DNA from: Bretschneidera sinensis
Lineage: Eukaryota > Streptophyta > Magnoliopsida > Brassicales > Akaniaceae
Direction of reading: 5' to 3'
Assembly: GCA_023935145.1 (NCBI GenBank)
Contig: CM043702.1
Span: 60,553,001-60,617,000 of the forward strand
DNA: 64,000 nucleotides
The translations under genes were made by a program, and so were the position numbers. This document shows positions 12,166 to 22,796 of the stretch, piece after piece. Under the pieces are notes generated by a model that searched no databases, had not been told where the DNA came from, and worked only from the letters and a program-made list of their open reading frames with translations. The first letter of the stretch is position 1. Each line of letters opens with the position of its first letter.

Positions 12166-14043
12166 TGTAACGATCCATCCTGAGTTGGCCACCCCCGAGA
12201 CAGTGTCATCACATTTTGAAATCCCAGCACAACACATATATACAACAATATAAAAATAGCAACTGAAATTATATACATACATAAATCCTCTACCCTCAAC
12301 AAGGGAGTTACATTATTAAAATCCCGACTGAAACCATATATACTACATATTATGCATGAATATTTACAATTTTGTTTCCATTAGTCTAAGGATGTAGACC
12401 ACGAGGCTTACAGATAATAACTCAGTTTGAATCTCAGCTCACCAATCTATATGTCTTGCCCACTACCTGAAATTATTTAACAATAAAGAGTGAGCTTCAC
12501 AAGCTCAGTGAATTAAATTTACTAGAAGTACTCAATTTGTATACTTCCAGTCACATCTTATAATCCAAACGTTCCTAATTCACTTGTATTAATCATTTAT
12601 TTCTTCACATATAATAATTCAATATTTCAAATAGTCTTCTAATATTCATTCATCTATTATCTCATATAACTCGATAATAACATTCTATTATCACTACTCA
12701 TATCATAATTCTCATCATTTATCTATCTCTTCTTAAATTAATCATCAAATATATCAATATTTCTTCTCATATATTTAATCATCTAGAGACTATCAATTCA
12801 ACATCATTATTTACCTCGTTATGAGATTCACAGCATATAATCAATCAATCAAATATTTTTTATCATATCATACTTTCATATTTCTTTCTCATCATATCTG
12901 TCTCTCTGTGAGACTCATTTATCTATCAATAATTTCACAATCAAGACTGATACTTTAGTATCTCAATAAAAAATAATCAATATTTAAAACAAATACAATG
13001 CATAAATTTAAATTATCTTTTTTCCTTTCTCATCAGATCATTTCATATTATCTTTTGGGAACGTCTTCCCAAATGTCGCATTGTTTTTGCTAGACTGGCT
13101 GCCTTTCCGATCATTTTAGCTAGACTAGCTGTCTTCTTGGTCTTTTCTTTTACGCATATGAGCAATAATATGCAAGCAAGCATACATCAAAACATTCCAT
13201 TCAATTATCTAGCTCTTTCTCAAAATTATTATTTTTATCATATTTATTAAATTGTCTCATCATATATTGTATCGATTTTTCCATATTTTTAGAAATTTCA
13301 TATAACTTTTCAACATATTTTTCATTTATTCATATACTTAACATTCAACATATTATTAATTTCCTAATCAATTACCATACTTATTGAAATGTACATCGTT
13401 AAATCATTATAAATCAACCATTTATTCAAATATAATAAATTCATATTTTTATTAGTCTCAATTACTAAAAGTAAATCTAACTCACCACGTAGCACTTAAA
13501 GCTACTCATGGATCACCTCCTTGCCTTTCCTGCTCCTTTCAGCAATTTCTTGAGATTGCTGATCACCAACACCTAATCATAACTTACTATATCATAACTT
13601 AATTCAAACAATATAATTATTTAATCACGAGTCTTATTGAAAATTTACCTCAAATATGATGAAGTCTTGCTATTGTAACTAAATGACTGTACTATCTCTA
13701 ATATTGGAGAAATTTTCTTTATAACTTTTTTCTAAGAAATTTAAATTGAAGAAAGAAGAAAACCAAATGGGATTTGGTTGGAAATAATAAAACAAAATGA
13801 TAAAAACTGTTTTTATACTCAAAACTACCCTTGCCACCGTTTTAGTGGAAATTTGGTGTCTAACCTGCACTGCTTGCATTTTTTTTTTCTTTCTTGTGAC
13901 ACCAAATGTCTGTCTTTTTCTTTCAAAAGAATTATTTTATTCAATAATAAATCTTTTATATATATATTATTTTAGTCTATGTAATCCATGTAATATCTAT
14001 CAAATTACTTCTTTACTCTTACTTTAAGAACAGGGGTATTACA
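12166..14043 (-). repeat. 3' LTR of the minus-strand chromovirus
   Basis: TGTAACGATCCATCCTG begins the block and ...GGGGTATTACA ends it. The next bases (14044 on) are the minus-strand polypurine tract GGTGGGTAGAAT. The 1878-bp LTR was inserted into the plus-oriented LTR on its left. It carries the longest version of the CGTC-loop hairpin (13054-13073). The matching 5' LTR is not present to the right, where the element is fused to copia sequence. Confidence 0.85.
13054..13073. other. Hairpin TTTGGGAA-CGTC-TTCCCAAA in LTR
   Basis: A perfect 8-bp stem with the same CGTC loop as the hairpins at 2492, 5365 and 8660. Relative to the GGGGA/TCCCC version, both sides of the stem have changed together, so pairing is retained. 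Confidence 0.7.
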
Positions 14044-14552
14044 ATTCTACCCACCTTATAAAAATTTAGTCCTCGAAATTTCCTTACCTAACTCATGAAA
14101 AGTTGGGGGAATTCTTTCCTCATTCTTGCCTCATGCTCCCAAGTTTGTTCTTCAACATCTTTGTTCTGCCATAATACTTGAATCAAATGAATAACTTTAT
14201 TACACAAGACTTGTTCCTTTCTGTCTAGAATTCTTATTAGTATTTGAATAAAGGTCAAATCTTCCTTAAATTCTACAGCCATATTCGGAATACTATGTGA
14301 TTCATCATGTAAACACTTTCTCAAAAGTGAAACATGAAACACATTGTGTAATTGCTTTAACTCTGAAGGCAAATCAAATCTATATGCTACTGGTCCAACT
14401 CTCTCAACCACCTCATATAGCCCCACAAATCTTGGACTCAACATTCCTTTCTTTTTAAATCTCAATAAACTCTTCCACAGAGATATCTTCAAAAACACCC
14501 AGTCACCAACTTAAAACTCAAGATATCATCTTCTATTATTAGCATATCCATT
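14044..14552 (-). pseudogene. Chromovirus integrase C-terminus and chromodomain-like tail
   Basis: The minus-strand frame (14498-14088, 136 codons) contains KKGMLSPRFVGLYEVVERVG and FHVSLLRKC, the GPF/GPY-like C-terminal integrase module. It ends VLWQNKDVEEQTWEHEARM...FPQLF, the chromodomain-type tail of plant chromoviruses. The tail targets integration to chromatin. Immediately downstream lie the family's LVRKFRG-like 3' end and the polypurine tract. Stop codons separate it from the rest of integrase. The lineage is likely Tekay/Del, judged only from motif resemblance. Confidence 0.85.
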
Positions 14553-15073
14553 CTATCTGTTATGTGCTGCTCTAAGGTTCTTTCTAACCAGTTTGATCCT
14601 CTCAGTAGTCAAATCTATCATTCTTAGACCAAATATCTTTCTTTCTCCAACTTCTTCCCAATATACTAAAGTTCTGCACCTTCTACCACATAAAGCCTCA
14701 AATGGTGTCATCATAATACTAGTTTGATATTGATTATTGTATGCAAACTCGATCAAATGTAAATAAGCATTCTAGCTCACTGAGAAATTCAATACACTGG
14801 CCCTCAGCATATCTTCTAGCATTCTGATATTCTCTCTGTCTGCCAATCAGTTTGAGGATGAAAAGTTGTACTAAACTACAATTGCGTACCCATAGCTTCT
14901 TGAAAACCCTTCCAAAATCTAGAAGTAAATCTAGAATCTTTATCTGATACAATGCTTAAAGGTACTCCATGTAATCTCACAATTTTCGCTACATATAATT
15001 CAACCAACTTTTTAGGACTCCAGGTAGTTTTAATAGGAAGTAAATGCGAAGACTTAGAAAGTCTATCCACCAT
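14553..15073 (-). pseudogene. Chromovirus integrase catalytic core
   Basis: Minus-strand frames give [18 protein letters not shown], then [20 protein letters not shown] (family: VP-x-SIVSDRD-x-RF-x-S-x-F-W), which contains a catalytic aspartate. FAYNNQYQTSIMMTPFEAL then covers the region after the catalytic glutamate. The core inserts element cDNA into the genome. Frameshifts near 14750-14880 and stops between segments show it is dead. Confidence 0.85.
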
Positions 15074-15076
15074 AAC

Positions 15077-15470
15077 TCATATAGCATCATGACTTCTCTG
15101 GGTACGGGGAAAACTAGAAACAAAATCCATGCTCACATTCTCCCATAGCCATTTAGGTATTGGAAGAGGCTGTAATAAACTTGCTAGATGTCTATTCTCA
15201 AATTTCACTTGTTGACAAATCAAACATCTAGAAATATACTCAGCTTCATCTTTCTTCATCCTTGACCACCAATAATTCTGTCTCAACCCCCTGTACATCT
15301 TATTATTACCTGGGTGCATAGAATACAAAGAATCATGAGTCTCTCTTAGTATCTCCTTTCTCATCTCAACATCATTGGGAACACAAACTCTATGTCCCAA
15401 TACCACTATACCATCTTCTCTAATTCTAAACCCAATCGACTTCCCACTCAATATTTCCTATCTGATCTTC
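15077..15470 (-). pseudogene. Chromovirus integrase zinc-binding N-terminus
   Basis: The minus-strand frame (15451-15077) has ETHDSLYSMHPGNNKMYRGL and then CLICQQVKFENR, giving the H-x-H...C-x2-C zinc-binding (H2C2) signature of retroviral-type integrase. It continues WLWENVSMDFVSSFPRT, the start of the catalytic core with its first aspartate (MDF). It lies between the RNase H remnant and the integrase core in the normal gypsy order. Confidence 0.85.
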
Positions 15471-16288
15471 TCTATCCCTTCATGTCTACTCTGCATCTGT
15501 AACAAATGATCAATAATAAAATATTATACCACCATATTTGCCATCAATACTCCTCTATCACTGATACTCAACTGTATTTTCATTTATCTCAGTTCTATCA
15601 TCAAGCTAATATCATGACTCCCACTAGCAGCTAATCTCCCTGTAGACTTTCTACTCAATGCATCAACTACTACATTAGCCTTCTCTAGATGATAATGAAT
15701 TGTACCATCATAGTCACTAATCAACTTCATCCACCTCTTCTACCTCAAATTCAACTCTCTCTAGGTAGGTAAATGCGTTAAACTTTTTATTATCTGTAAA
15801 AATTTCACAAGTGGCTCCATATAAATGATGTCTCCAAATCTTCAAAGCAAAAATTATAGCAGCCAATTCTAAATCATGGGTGAGGTAATTCCTCTCATGG
15901 TTCTTTAATTTTTTAGAAGCATAAGCTATAACTTTCTCATGTTGCATCAACACACATCTCAACCCCTGATGTGACGCATCACTATATACCAAAATCCTTC
16001 ATCACCAAAAGGAAGCACTAATACCGGAGCAGTAGTCAATTTCTCTTTCAACAGCTGGAAACTCCTCTCACATTCTTTTGATCATATAAAATTCACTTCC
16101 TTACTGGTCAATCTGGTCAATGGTCCAACAATAATAGAAAAATTCTGAATAAACCTCTTATAATAACCAACCAACCCCATGGTAGTGGGTCTTTCCCAAT
16201 TCAACACTTCCTCTACTTTCTATTGGTCAACTGCAATACCATCTCCTAATATAACATACCCCAAGAAAGATATTTCACTCAACCAAAA
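15471..16288 (-). pseudogene. Chromovirus RNase H and RT thumb remnant
   Basis: The minus-strand frame 15992-15717 reads [20 protein letters not shown], then [39 protein letters not shown] and EIFTDNKKF. This is the Ty3/gypsy RNase H (catalytic D in SDAS, E in LELAA, D in FTDN), which degrades template RNA during reverse transcription. Upstream (16280-16000) the minus strand gives RPTTMGLVGYYKRFI and [12 protein letters not shown] pieces of the RT thumb and connection. Stops and frameshifts are frequent. Confidence 0.85.
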
Positions 16289-16501
16289 CTAACACTTAGA
16301 GAACTCTGCATACAATTTCTCTCTCCTCATAATTTCCACCACTATCTCAAAATGTTGCCCATGCTCCTTTCCATTATTGGAATATATCAGAATATCATCA
16401 ATAAATGCAATCATAAATCTATCCAAGAATGGTTTAAACATCAGATTCATTAGATCCATAAATTTTGTAGGAGCATTAGTTAACCCAAATGGCATCATAA
16501 G
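16289..16501 (-). pseudogene. Chromovirus RT, distal half (YxDD-type motif)
   Basis: The minus strand reads [37 protein letters not shown] and then EHGQHF. FIDD corresponds to the catalytic YxDD box of reverse transcriptase, with both aspartates kept. The frame is continuous with the proximal half at 17351-17892 except for the LTR inserted at 16502-17350. Confidence 0.85.
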
Positions 16502-17350
16502 TGTTGGGATTTGTCTAAGAACTAAAGAGGAAAAATTCGGCTTCAGCCCTAGGTGTGCACTGCACCTCAGGCAGTCCATGCCTCACTCTGCAGTAAGTTT
16601 AGGAAGACAACTCTCCAGGTCATGCCGCACCTCAGCCTCCCCAAGGCGTGGTGCCCAGAAAGGCAGCAAAAGTTCTCCTTCCAAGGTGCGGCTTGCCCTG
16701 TTCCAAGGTGCAGTGCAAAGGCACACCTGATGACAATTTTCAGCACTCTTCTTCTAGTGCGTGGTGCAAGATCAAAATGCACAGGATCACTTAGACTTGA
16801 TCAAGGGCTATGATTGATTGGTCCTCAAGATCTAAGGGTGGAGATTGACTTTAAGATAGGTTCAAGAAGTGGTGCACTATATAAAGGGTCACCTAGCTTT
16901 AATCTCAACAAGAATGTGAAAGACATAACTTGTGAAAGTGAGATCAATTGTAAGAGTGCAAAGACACAAAACAAGAGAGATTCATTGGAGAGGTTGGTTG
17001 TTTAGAGAGAGAGAGTGGTATAGATTGGGGATTCAAGGGACTTGTAAGTGGAATTTTCTTGGGAAAAATTCCAGGGTAACTCAACACCTTATTACTTTCT
17101 TTTCTCTTCTTTCGTTCTTCAAGAATAAGAGGTTTCTTGAAGAGGTGTTGCTGTAACTTGTAAGAACTCATTAATTTAGTGCAGAGGGCTCAGAGGAGCT
17201 CACAGAGACGTAGGCACATTGCTGAATCTCGATAACAAATTGCTTGTGTTCTTTCTTTGATTGGTTAGCTGTTTCTGTTCATTACAAGTCATTCAAGACT
17301 TGGGTGTTTGGAAGATCACCACCTGGACATCTCAAAGGTGATTTCCAACA
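16502..17350 (+). mobile_element. Solo copia-type LTR inserted in RT
   Basis: TGTTGGGATTTG...GATTTCCAACA has inverted TGTTGG/CCAACA termini typical of Ty1/copia LTRs and splits the RT between EFLV and MPFG. Flanks ATAAG (16497-16501) and ACAAG (17351-17355) look like a 5-bp target duplication with one change. A TATA box (CTATATAAAGG, 16878-16888) is present in the plus sense. It has a GC-rich island with GTGCACTGCACCT (16555-16567) and its inverse AGGTGCAGTGCAA (16706-16718). Open frames in both strands here are by-products of this island. Confidence 0.85.
16555..16718. repeat. GGTGCAGTGCACC-type palindrome island in copia LTR
   Basis: GTGCACTGCACCT and AGGTGCAGTGCAA face each other across about 140 bp. 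Related words GCCGCACCTCAG, AGGCGTGGTGCCC and AGGTGCGGCTTGCC lie between them, and AGGCAGTCCATGCCT (16568-16583) is a small hairpin. The local GC content is far above the flanks. The island lies about 160 bp upstream of the TATA box. Confidence 0.7.
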
Positions 17351-17950
17351 ACAAGGAACTCATGATGGCCATAGCATGTCCTAAAAGCAGTCTTAGGCAC
17401 GTCCATCTCTTGTATCCTCAACTGATGATAACCTGATCTCAGATCTATCTTAGAAAATACCCTAGCCCCCTATAACTGCTTGAATAAATCATTTATCATG
17501 GGCAAAGGATATTTATTCTTATTAGTGATCTTATTCAACTGTCTATAATCAATACAGAACCTCATCGTCCCATCATTCTTCTTCACAAATAACACAGTGG
17601 CTCCCCAAGGTGACATACTAGGTCGAACAAATTGTTTATCTAGAAATTCCTGAAGTTAAACTTTCAACTCTCTCAACTTAACTAGTACCATTCTATAAAG
17701 TGCTATAGATATGGGTACTAATCCCAGAATCATCTCAATAAAAAACTCAATCTCCCTGTTAAGAGGTAACCTAGACAAATCATCAGGGAACACATCAGAA
17801 AAAAATTTCACTACTAATATTTCTTCTAACTTCCTATTCTCTTTTCTAGAATCCACCTTATACACCAAATATCCCTCATAACCCTTCTTCAACCATTTAC
17901 TAACAATCAGGGTAGAAATAAGACAGTTGGCAAGTATCTTACATTCTCCT
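17351..17950 (-). pseudogene. Chromovirus RT, proximal half
   Basis: The minus-strand frame from 17892 reads KGYEGYLVYKVDSRKE, then FFSDVFPDDLSRLPLNREIE and ISIALYRMVLVKLRELKV, the conserved linker before RT domain 1. It continues (17640-17360) with [23 protein letters not shown] and YGHHEFLV, the RT fingers and palm. It breaks at 17351 where the copia LTR enters and continues at 16501. Several stops are present. Confidence 0.85.
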
Positions 17951-18012
17951 TGAAAGTTAAACTCCTCTTATCCTGGTATCTTGAACACCAAATTCTTCCT
18001 GAAATAATCTCC

Positions 18013-18345
18013 CTAAGCATGATATATAGATAACCAATTCATCCCCATAATTAAATCAAAATCTATCATATCTAAAGGTAGCAAATCAACTTCAAATTCT
18101 CTATCAGCCATACTAATCACACAACCTTGATAAATTGTCCTGATAATAACCCTATCCCCAGTAGGAACCTCAACAATAACAGCATGCATCAAAGGACTAA
18201 CATTAACATCAATATTTTTCATATAAACACTGGATGCAAAAGAATGGGTTGCACCAGGATCAATCAATAATCTAGCAGGTATATCAAGAATAGATACCAT
18301 ACCCATACCAAAATCAAGAGTGGCCTGTGCATCCTGTTGGGTCAA
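18013..18345 (-). pseudogene. Chromovirus aspartic protease, mutated active site
   Basis: A 110-codon minus-strand frame contains ARLLIDPGATHSFAS, FEVDLLPLDMIDFDLIMGM and NWLSIYHA. This is the retropepsin-like protease (RVP_2 type) that cleaves the gag-pol polyprotein. The family active site is LIDSGATHSF; here the D-S-G triad reads D-P-G, which should abolish activity. The flap and C-terminal D-x-I-x-GM motif are retained. Confidence 0.85.
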
Positions 18346-18499
18346 TGCATAGACTCTACTGTTATGGGTTGTAACTGACCACCATGTCCTCTCTCAGCTA
18401 CTGATCCTCTGCCTCTACTCCGTATACTCCCTAATCCACCACCTCTCTCCATCTGTTTTCTCCCAACACCTCTAGCACTTATCTCAATAGATTTCCCCA

Positions 18500-19410
18500 C
18501 TAGACAATCTACACTAATATGTCGGCCTCACCATATACAAAGCACGTTTGAGTAGTGAAATTCTGAGACAAATTCCATGTCTGATTACATCTAAAGCAAA
18601 CTCTTGTATCTTAATCATATATCAGGTTACCACCTCCCCTTGGTGGCATACTTACTCCTCTACCATAATTCCCAGTTCCAATAGCCTATCTCCCAAATCT
18701 AGGGGTTCCACTAATATTACTTAGAGCTACAGAAGCAACAAATCTTGCTTGTCCTTGACTCTGTATTGCAGTTCCCTATAACAAGGATTGCCCACTCTGG
18801 GGTGCTCTTCCAGTCTGCACACTCATACTGCTATCACCTTTAGATCCCTCAAATCTAGACCTCTTCAGCCAATCCCTCCTACCTCTAAACTCAATCACAT
18901 CCTTCTAAATCTATAATGCTTTATACACCATTATAGCATAATTCCTAATACCCATATAAGAGAGTTTAGTCTGAATTTCATAGTGTAATCCGTCTAAAAA
19001 TCTCTTACATTTCCTCTCCTCCGTATTTACTAACTCAGGAAAGAACCTTGACAGGGCTATAAATCTACTATCATACTCAGCCACAGATAAGGTATTCTGT
19101 CTTAAATGAGTAAAATCTCTCTCCTGTTATTGTTGAAACGTATCTGGAAAATACCTCGCAAAGAACACATCCTTAAACTTATGCAAAGTTAAGGGTTGAT
19201 CTAACTGTGTACTCACTCTAGGTAGAATATCCTCCCACCATTGAAAAGCCTCACCTCCCAGCCTAAATGAAGAAAAAGCAACCTTCTGCCTATCTATCAC
19301 TGGTAAAACTTCAAAATATTTCTTAACATGTTTAATCCACTGCTCAGATTCAATAGGATTTACAGATCCTCTAAAAGATTGGGGTTTCAACTTAAGAAAT
19401 CTCACATTAT
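18500..19410 (-). pseudogene. Chromovirus gag with degenerate zinc knuckle
   Basis: The minus strand from about 19405 gives FLKLKPQSFRGSVNPIESEQ, then FSSFRLGGEAFQWWEDI and FKDVFFARYFPDTFQQ. After one stop it continues ERDFTHLRQNTLSVAEYDSR, FFPELVNTEERKCKRF and LDGLHYEIQ. This is the capsid part of a Ty3/gypsy gag. The zinc knuckle near 18541-18600 reads CFRCNQTWNLSQNF, where the family has CFRCNQTGHLSRNC, so the histidine and last cysteine are lost. The gag N-terminus is missing: at about 19410 the sequence switches to a copia 5' end. Confidence 0.85.
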
Positions 19411-19673
19411 TATTTTAATTTAGGAGTTGTAGCTTCTATTTCACAACCTAGGACATTATTTACAGGAAACCTATGTCTTTCTTCAATGATTATCCACAAA
19501 TTATAATCTTGATCTTCAACAAAGATTTTAATTCTATTTTTCTAATAGTTATAATGTGTTCCATTAAACAAAGGAGACCTAGTGTAAGAATGACCTTCAT
19601 TCTAGTTATTAATTGTCATAGGATCTACTCAAGGATTTTAAGCTTTACTATAAGAACTATGCTCTGATACCAA
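19411..19673 (-). pseudogene. Copia gag N-terminus with primer site, fused to gypsy gag
   Basis: On the minus strand the sequence gives TRSPLFNGTHYNY, then KNRIKIFVEDQDYNLWIIIE, the N-terminal signature of Ty1/copia gag (PPLFNGTNY-x-x-W...QD-x-x-LW). It is preceded at 19661-19673 by GCTCTGATACCAA, the reverse complement of the tRNA-Met primer site. It therefore belongs to a different element class from the gag it runs into at 19410. Confidence 0.7.
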
Positions 19674-19800
19674 TTGTAAACCAAAGTACAACCCAAGAAG
19701 GGGTGAATTGGGTTTTAAAAATTTTTGCAAATAACAAGCTAGTTTTAAACACTTAATGAAATCAAACATAAACCAAATGTGAGATGGACCATTGTATCAT
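19674..19800 (-). repeat. Copia 5' LTR end (remnant)
   Basis: Immediately beyond the primer site, the sequence TTGTAAACCAAAGTACAACC followed by AAGGGGTGAATTGGG should be the 3' end of the copia 5' LTR. Only about 100-130 bp look LTR-like. The rest is AT-rich, and I cannot set the outer boundary. Confidence 0.4.
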
Positions 19801-19931
19801 TTAACTTTTATGGACCCAAGCTAGACAAAAAATTTTCCCACCAAAATAAATAAATTATGTACTCCGTATGATGTATGGTGGAAATATAAATATCCTATCG
19901 TGAGTTAGACTGATAGTATAATCATTTTCGT

Positions 19932-20106
19932 GAGATCAACATCTCTGTAGTAAAAATAATAAAGTAAAGTCTGCAATACATCATTTTTGCGCATGTATTT
20001 GGAATCCTTAAATTTTTGGATTTGGTGGGAACCAGTTTACAATCAAAATTTATGTGTATTGCAGGTTTTAATTCATAATTTTTTTCACAACAGAGGAGTT
20101 GATCTC
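19932..20106. mobile_element. Foldback (MITE-like) element, copy 1
   Basis: GAGATCAACATCTCTG...CTGCAATACAT (19932-19982) is inverted at 20053-20106 (GTGTATTGCAGG...GAGTTGATCTC), giving arms of about 50 bp around a 70-bp loop. The same arm words, CAACTCATCTGCAGTAAAAA and TAAAGTAAAACT, occur in an inverted pair at 30734-30905, so this is a dispersed family. No coding capacity. Confidence 0.6.
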
Positions 20107-21611
20107 CATTTCTATTAGTAGGACCCATCTCTAGTTGTCACCTCTGTCTTCTGGTTTGAAAAAATTAGAGAAGTTTGACACCTTGTGATACCCGTGATGG
20201 TGGTGCGATAATTAAGAGCGGTAATTGTCACATTTATTCATTTCATCCCCTCTCCTCTCCCTCCCTCATTTTTTTTTAAAATTTTTCATTCATTTAAAAC
20301 ATTTTAAGCATAAAAACGAAATTGAATTATATAATAAAAAAATCAAGAATAAAAATTAATTTCTTAATGAATTGTTTTTAAATTCATTTCAAAATAAAAC
20401 GAATTTAATTTTTATTTGGTTCAAACGAAATGTAAAAGCATAACCATAGCTCGAACTATTTTTTTTTTCACTTATCAAAATTTTGGATTTCGACTCTCTC
20501 AATTTTATGTGGGAAACGTAGAAACAATTTTCTTCTATCTCACCCATTCTATTAATTCTAATTGTCATTAGTATGTCACATCAACAATGTCACTTAAGGT
20601 AAATGAAACTACTCTTTTTATATAGCTTCAACCAATCCAATTTTCATTCTTTTCAATAATAAATTCCTTCACTTTCTTTCTTTTCTCTCTCTATATTTTG
20701 GATTCTAACAAGAAAGAGATGCATAAAATTATTACTTTTTCAAAACAAAATCTATTACAATTTTTTTAAATTTTAATATTTTTAAATGTCTTTTCCAAAT
20801 TGTAGGGTTTGTTAGATTCGAATTAACTAGAAACTTCCTAATTATCTTTAAAAATTAAAAAAAATTAAGGTTTTATGTTCCAACTATTTTTAAAAATCAA
20901 TTTTTAAAGTCATTTCCTAAAATAGTTTAGGCTTTCATCCTTGAATTCTAGTTTAGGGAAAAAAAATTATTGTATTTGAATGTGACTAAAACTGCTAAAT
21001 GTTTGAAATTTTTTTTAAAGAACAAGTTAAATCAAACTAATTTAAATTTCTCCCATTAACCGAAAAAAAAAATTGAGCTTTAAAAAACGTGTGCTACATA
21101 TTTTACTTTGGTAAGGTAAATGGAGATATATAGACTTTGGTGTGTTACTTTGTAAAATTACTTTTTATACTTGATAAAAATGGTGTTTACACTGCATAGT
21201 AGTAATTAAGGCATAAAGTTTTTTTAAAAAGAAAGTAATTAAGATATAAACAATAAACAAAAAGGAAATAATATTTTTAAAGAGATTTTATGCAATGTGG
21301 CATAATCTTAACTTTAAGATGAGATTTGATGATTAAGACATTTACAATTTATCTGTACATTTCCCTTCAAAAATTGTAAAAACCAAAATCCCAAACTTTT
21401 ACGGTTACCCTTCAATTAACTAAAATTTTGCTCAACAATGGAGCTATTTCCACAGCTACAAACCAACAATTGAATTACCTAAACTGCACTTAGTCTTTAC
21501 ACTTATTAGTCATTTGACTAATTTACTTCTAGTGGTGTATTTTTTGTATTGCTCTTAGCTCAATTTCCTATTGGACACTGTACCACTCCTTTACATTCAA
21601 CAAGTGTATTC
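20107..21611. other. AT-rich non-coding DNA
   Basis: About 1.5 kb of AT-rich sequence with many A and T homopolymer runs. I see no readable gene, RNA gene or recognisable element in it on either strand. Confidence 0.6.
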
Positions 21612-21966
21612 AAAGGCGTTCGTGGGCTCCTTCGAGACGAAGCAAAAACATTTCGGGACGCTTGTATTTAAGTGTTTCTTTCTTTGAGCGTATATTTTTT
21701 TACCTGGGGCATATGCTTAGGACATAAAAAAACACATCTCCGGCCCACACCCTGTGTAATTTTTTTAAAAATCTTAAAAATCATAATAATGCAAGTCAAA
21801 GGCTCCCATAACTTATTTAGTACAAATTCGAGTTTTAACCATTAAACTAGTGTTCTTATTGTCATATCATTACATTTCATAAAATTTTAAAACGCTCCAA
21901 CGTATTCGAAAAGCTTATGCCTCAACGCTTCGGTGCTTACGTCCCGACTCCTCGCCCAACGCTTTT
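21612..21966. mobile_element. Possible MITE with diverged terminal inverted repeats
   Basis: AAAGGCGTTCGTGGGC...GACGAAGC at the left and the reverse complement of GCTTACGTCCCGACTCC...CCCAACGCTTT at the right are similar over about 32 bp with mismatches. The ends are GC-rich against an AT-rich surround. No target duplication is clear. It resembles the AGGCG-type repeats common in plant genomes, but assignment is tentative. Confidence 0.35.
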
Positions 21967-22070
21967 GCTATATATTGGCCACGAGTTTTGGCTGCCTTAT
22001 CCCACCATCCATCTTCTTCATTTTTTTGGGGTTATATTTTGATTAGTTTTGTTGAAAATTAATTTAAGAG

Positions 22071-22193
22071 ATGAAGACTCAACGGAAGTATAGAGCCTAC
22101 CAGTGCAGTAGAGCATTGATTACTGCATTGACAGAGGTATTTCCCTTGCCCGCAGCCCCCAACTCCCAACCTGCTAAAAAGACAGAAGGATAG
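22071..22193 (+). CDS. Possible first exon of an unidentified host gene
   Basis: A short frame (40 codons) starts MKTQRKYRAYQCSRALITAL and has more balanced composition than its surroundings. A TATA-like CTATATATTGG lies at about 21968 and a pyrimidine-rich stretch resembling a 5' leader follows it. A possible splice donor (GAG|GTATTT) falls at 22136/22137. I recognise no family and see no following exon, so it may be a truncated gene fragment or chance. Confidence 0.2.
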   Translation: MKTQRKYRAYQCSRALITALTEVFPLPAAPNSQPAKKTEG

Positions 22194-22796
22194 AGAGAAT
22201 CTACAGGTAGGGTTGGTCAATTATCTCTATTGACTTGGTGAAAGATGGTATTAATTGTAGAGGACAATTTAGTCCCTGAATTTTTCTTTTAATTAAGAGG
22301 ATGCGGTTACAGCCATTTTTGTTGAGGCAATAACGTTACCCAATAAGTTATACTCTTTTTATTTTATGATTAATGGTTTTCATTTCCATTTAAAGAAGTC
22401 TTAAAATAATTGTCATCAATTAAAATTAAGATATTTTTCTCTAAAATGCATTATTGGATGAATGTCACAATATCCTTAATGTTGAGATGGCTTTCATCCA
22501 ATAATGTACTTAGAAAAAAAAATTCTTAAATTACCTTTTATTATTATTCTAATTATTTAAATGGTTTACATGTAATTAACTTTTTTAATCTTTGAGTTGA
22601 TAAAGTGGTGTTTTAATACCCATCATGAATGGTTTAAACGTAATTAATAAAATTTCTTAATCTTTGAATCCATACAAAGTGGAAAATTATTTTTGAATGT
22701 AATTTGTATTATAGAAAATAATACAACTTGGGTTTGGTTAACAGGTACCCCAATTGGACCCTATTTATAATTCAACTTTAATTAAAATGAAATGAT
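22194..22796. other. AT-rich spacer with a 14-bp perfect hairpin
   Basis: No gene is visible. At 22449-22462 CATTATTGGATGAA is repeated inverted at 22493-22506, giving a 14-bp perfect stem with a 30-base loop. It could be a small foldback remnant. Confidence 0.6.

Noticed and set aside
16377..16813. Plus- and minus-strand frames of 71-117 codons
   Set aside because: They cover the copia solo LTR and its GC-rich palindrome island; none crosses the LTR boundary meaningfully, and the RT reads on the minus strand outside it.
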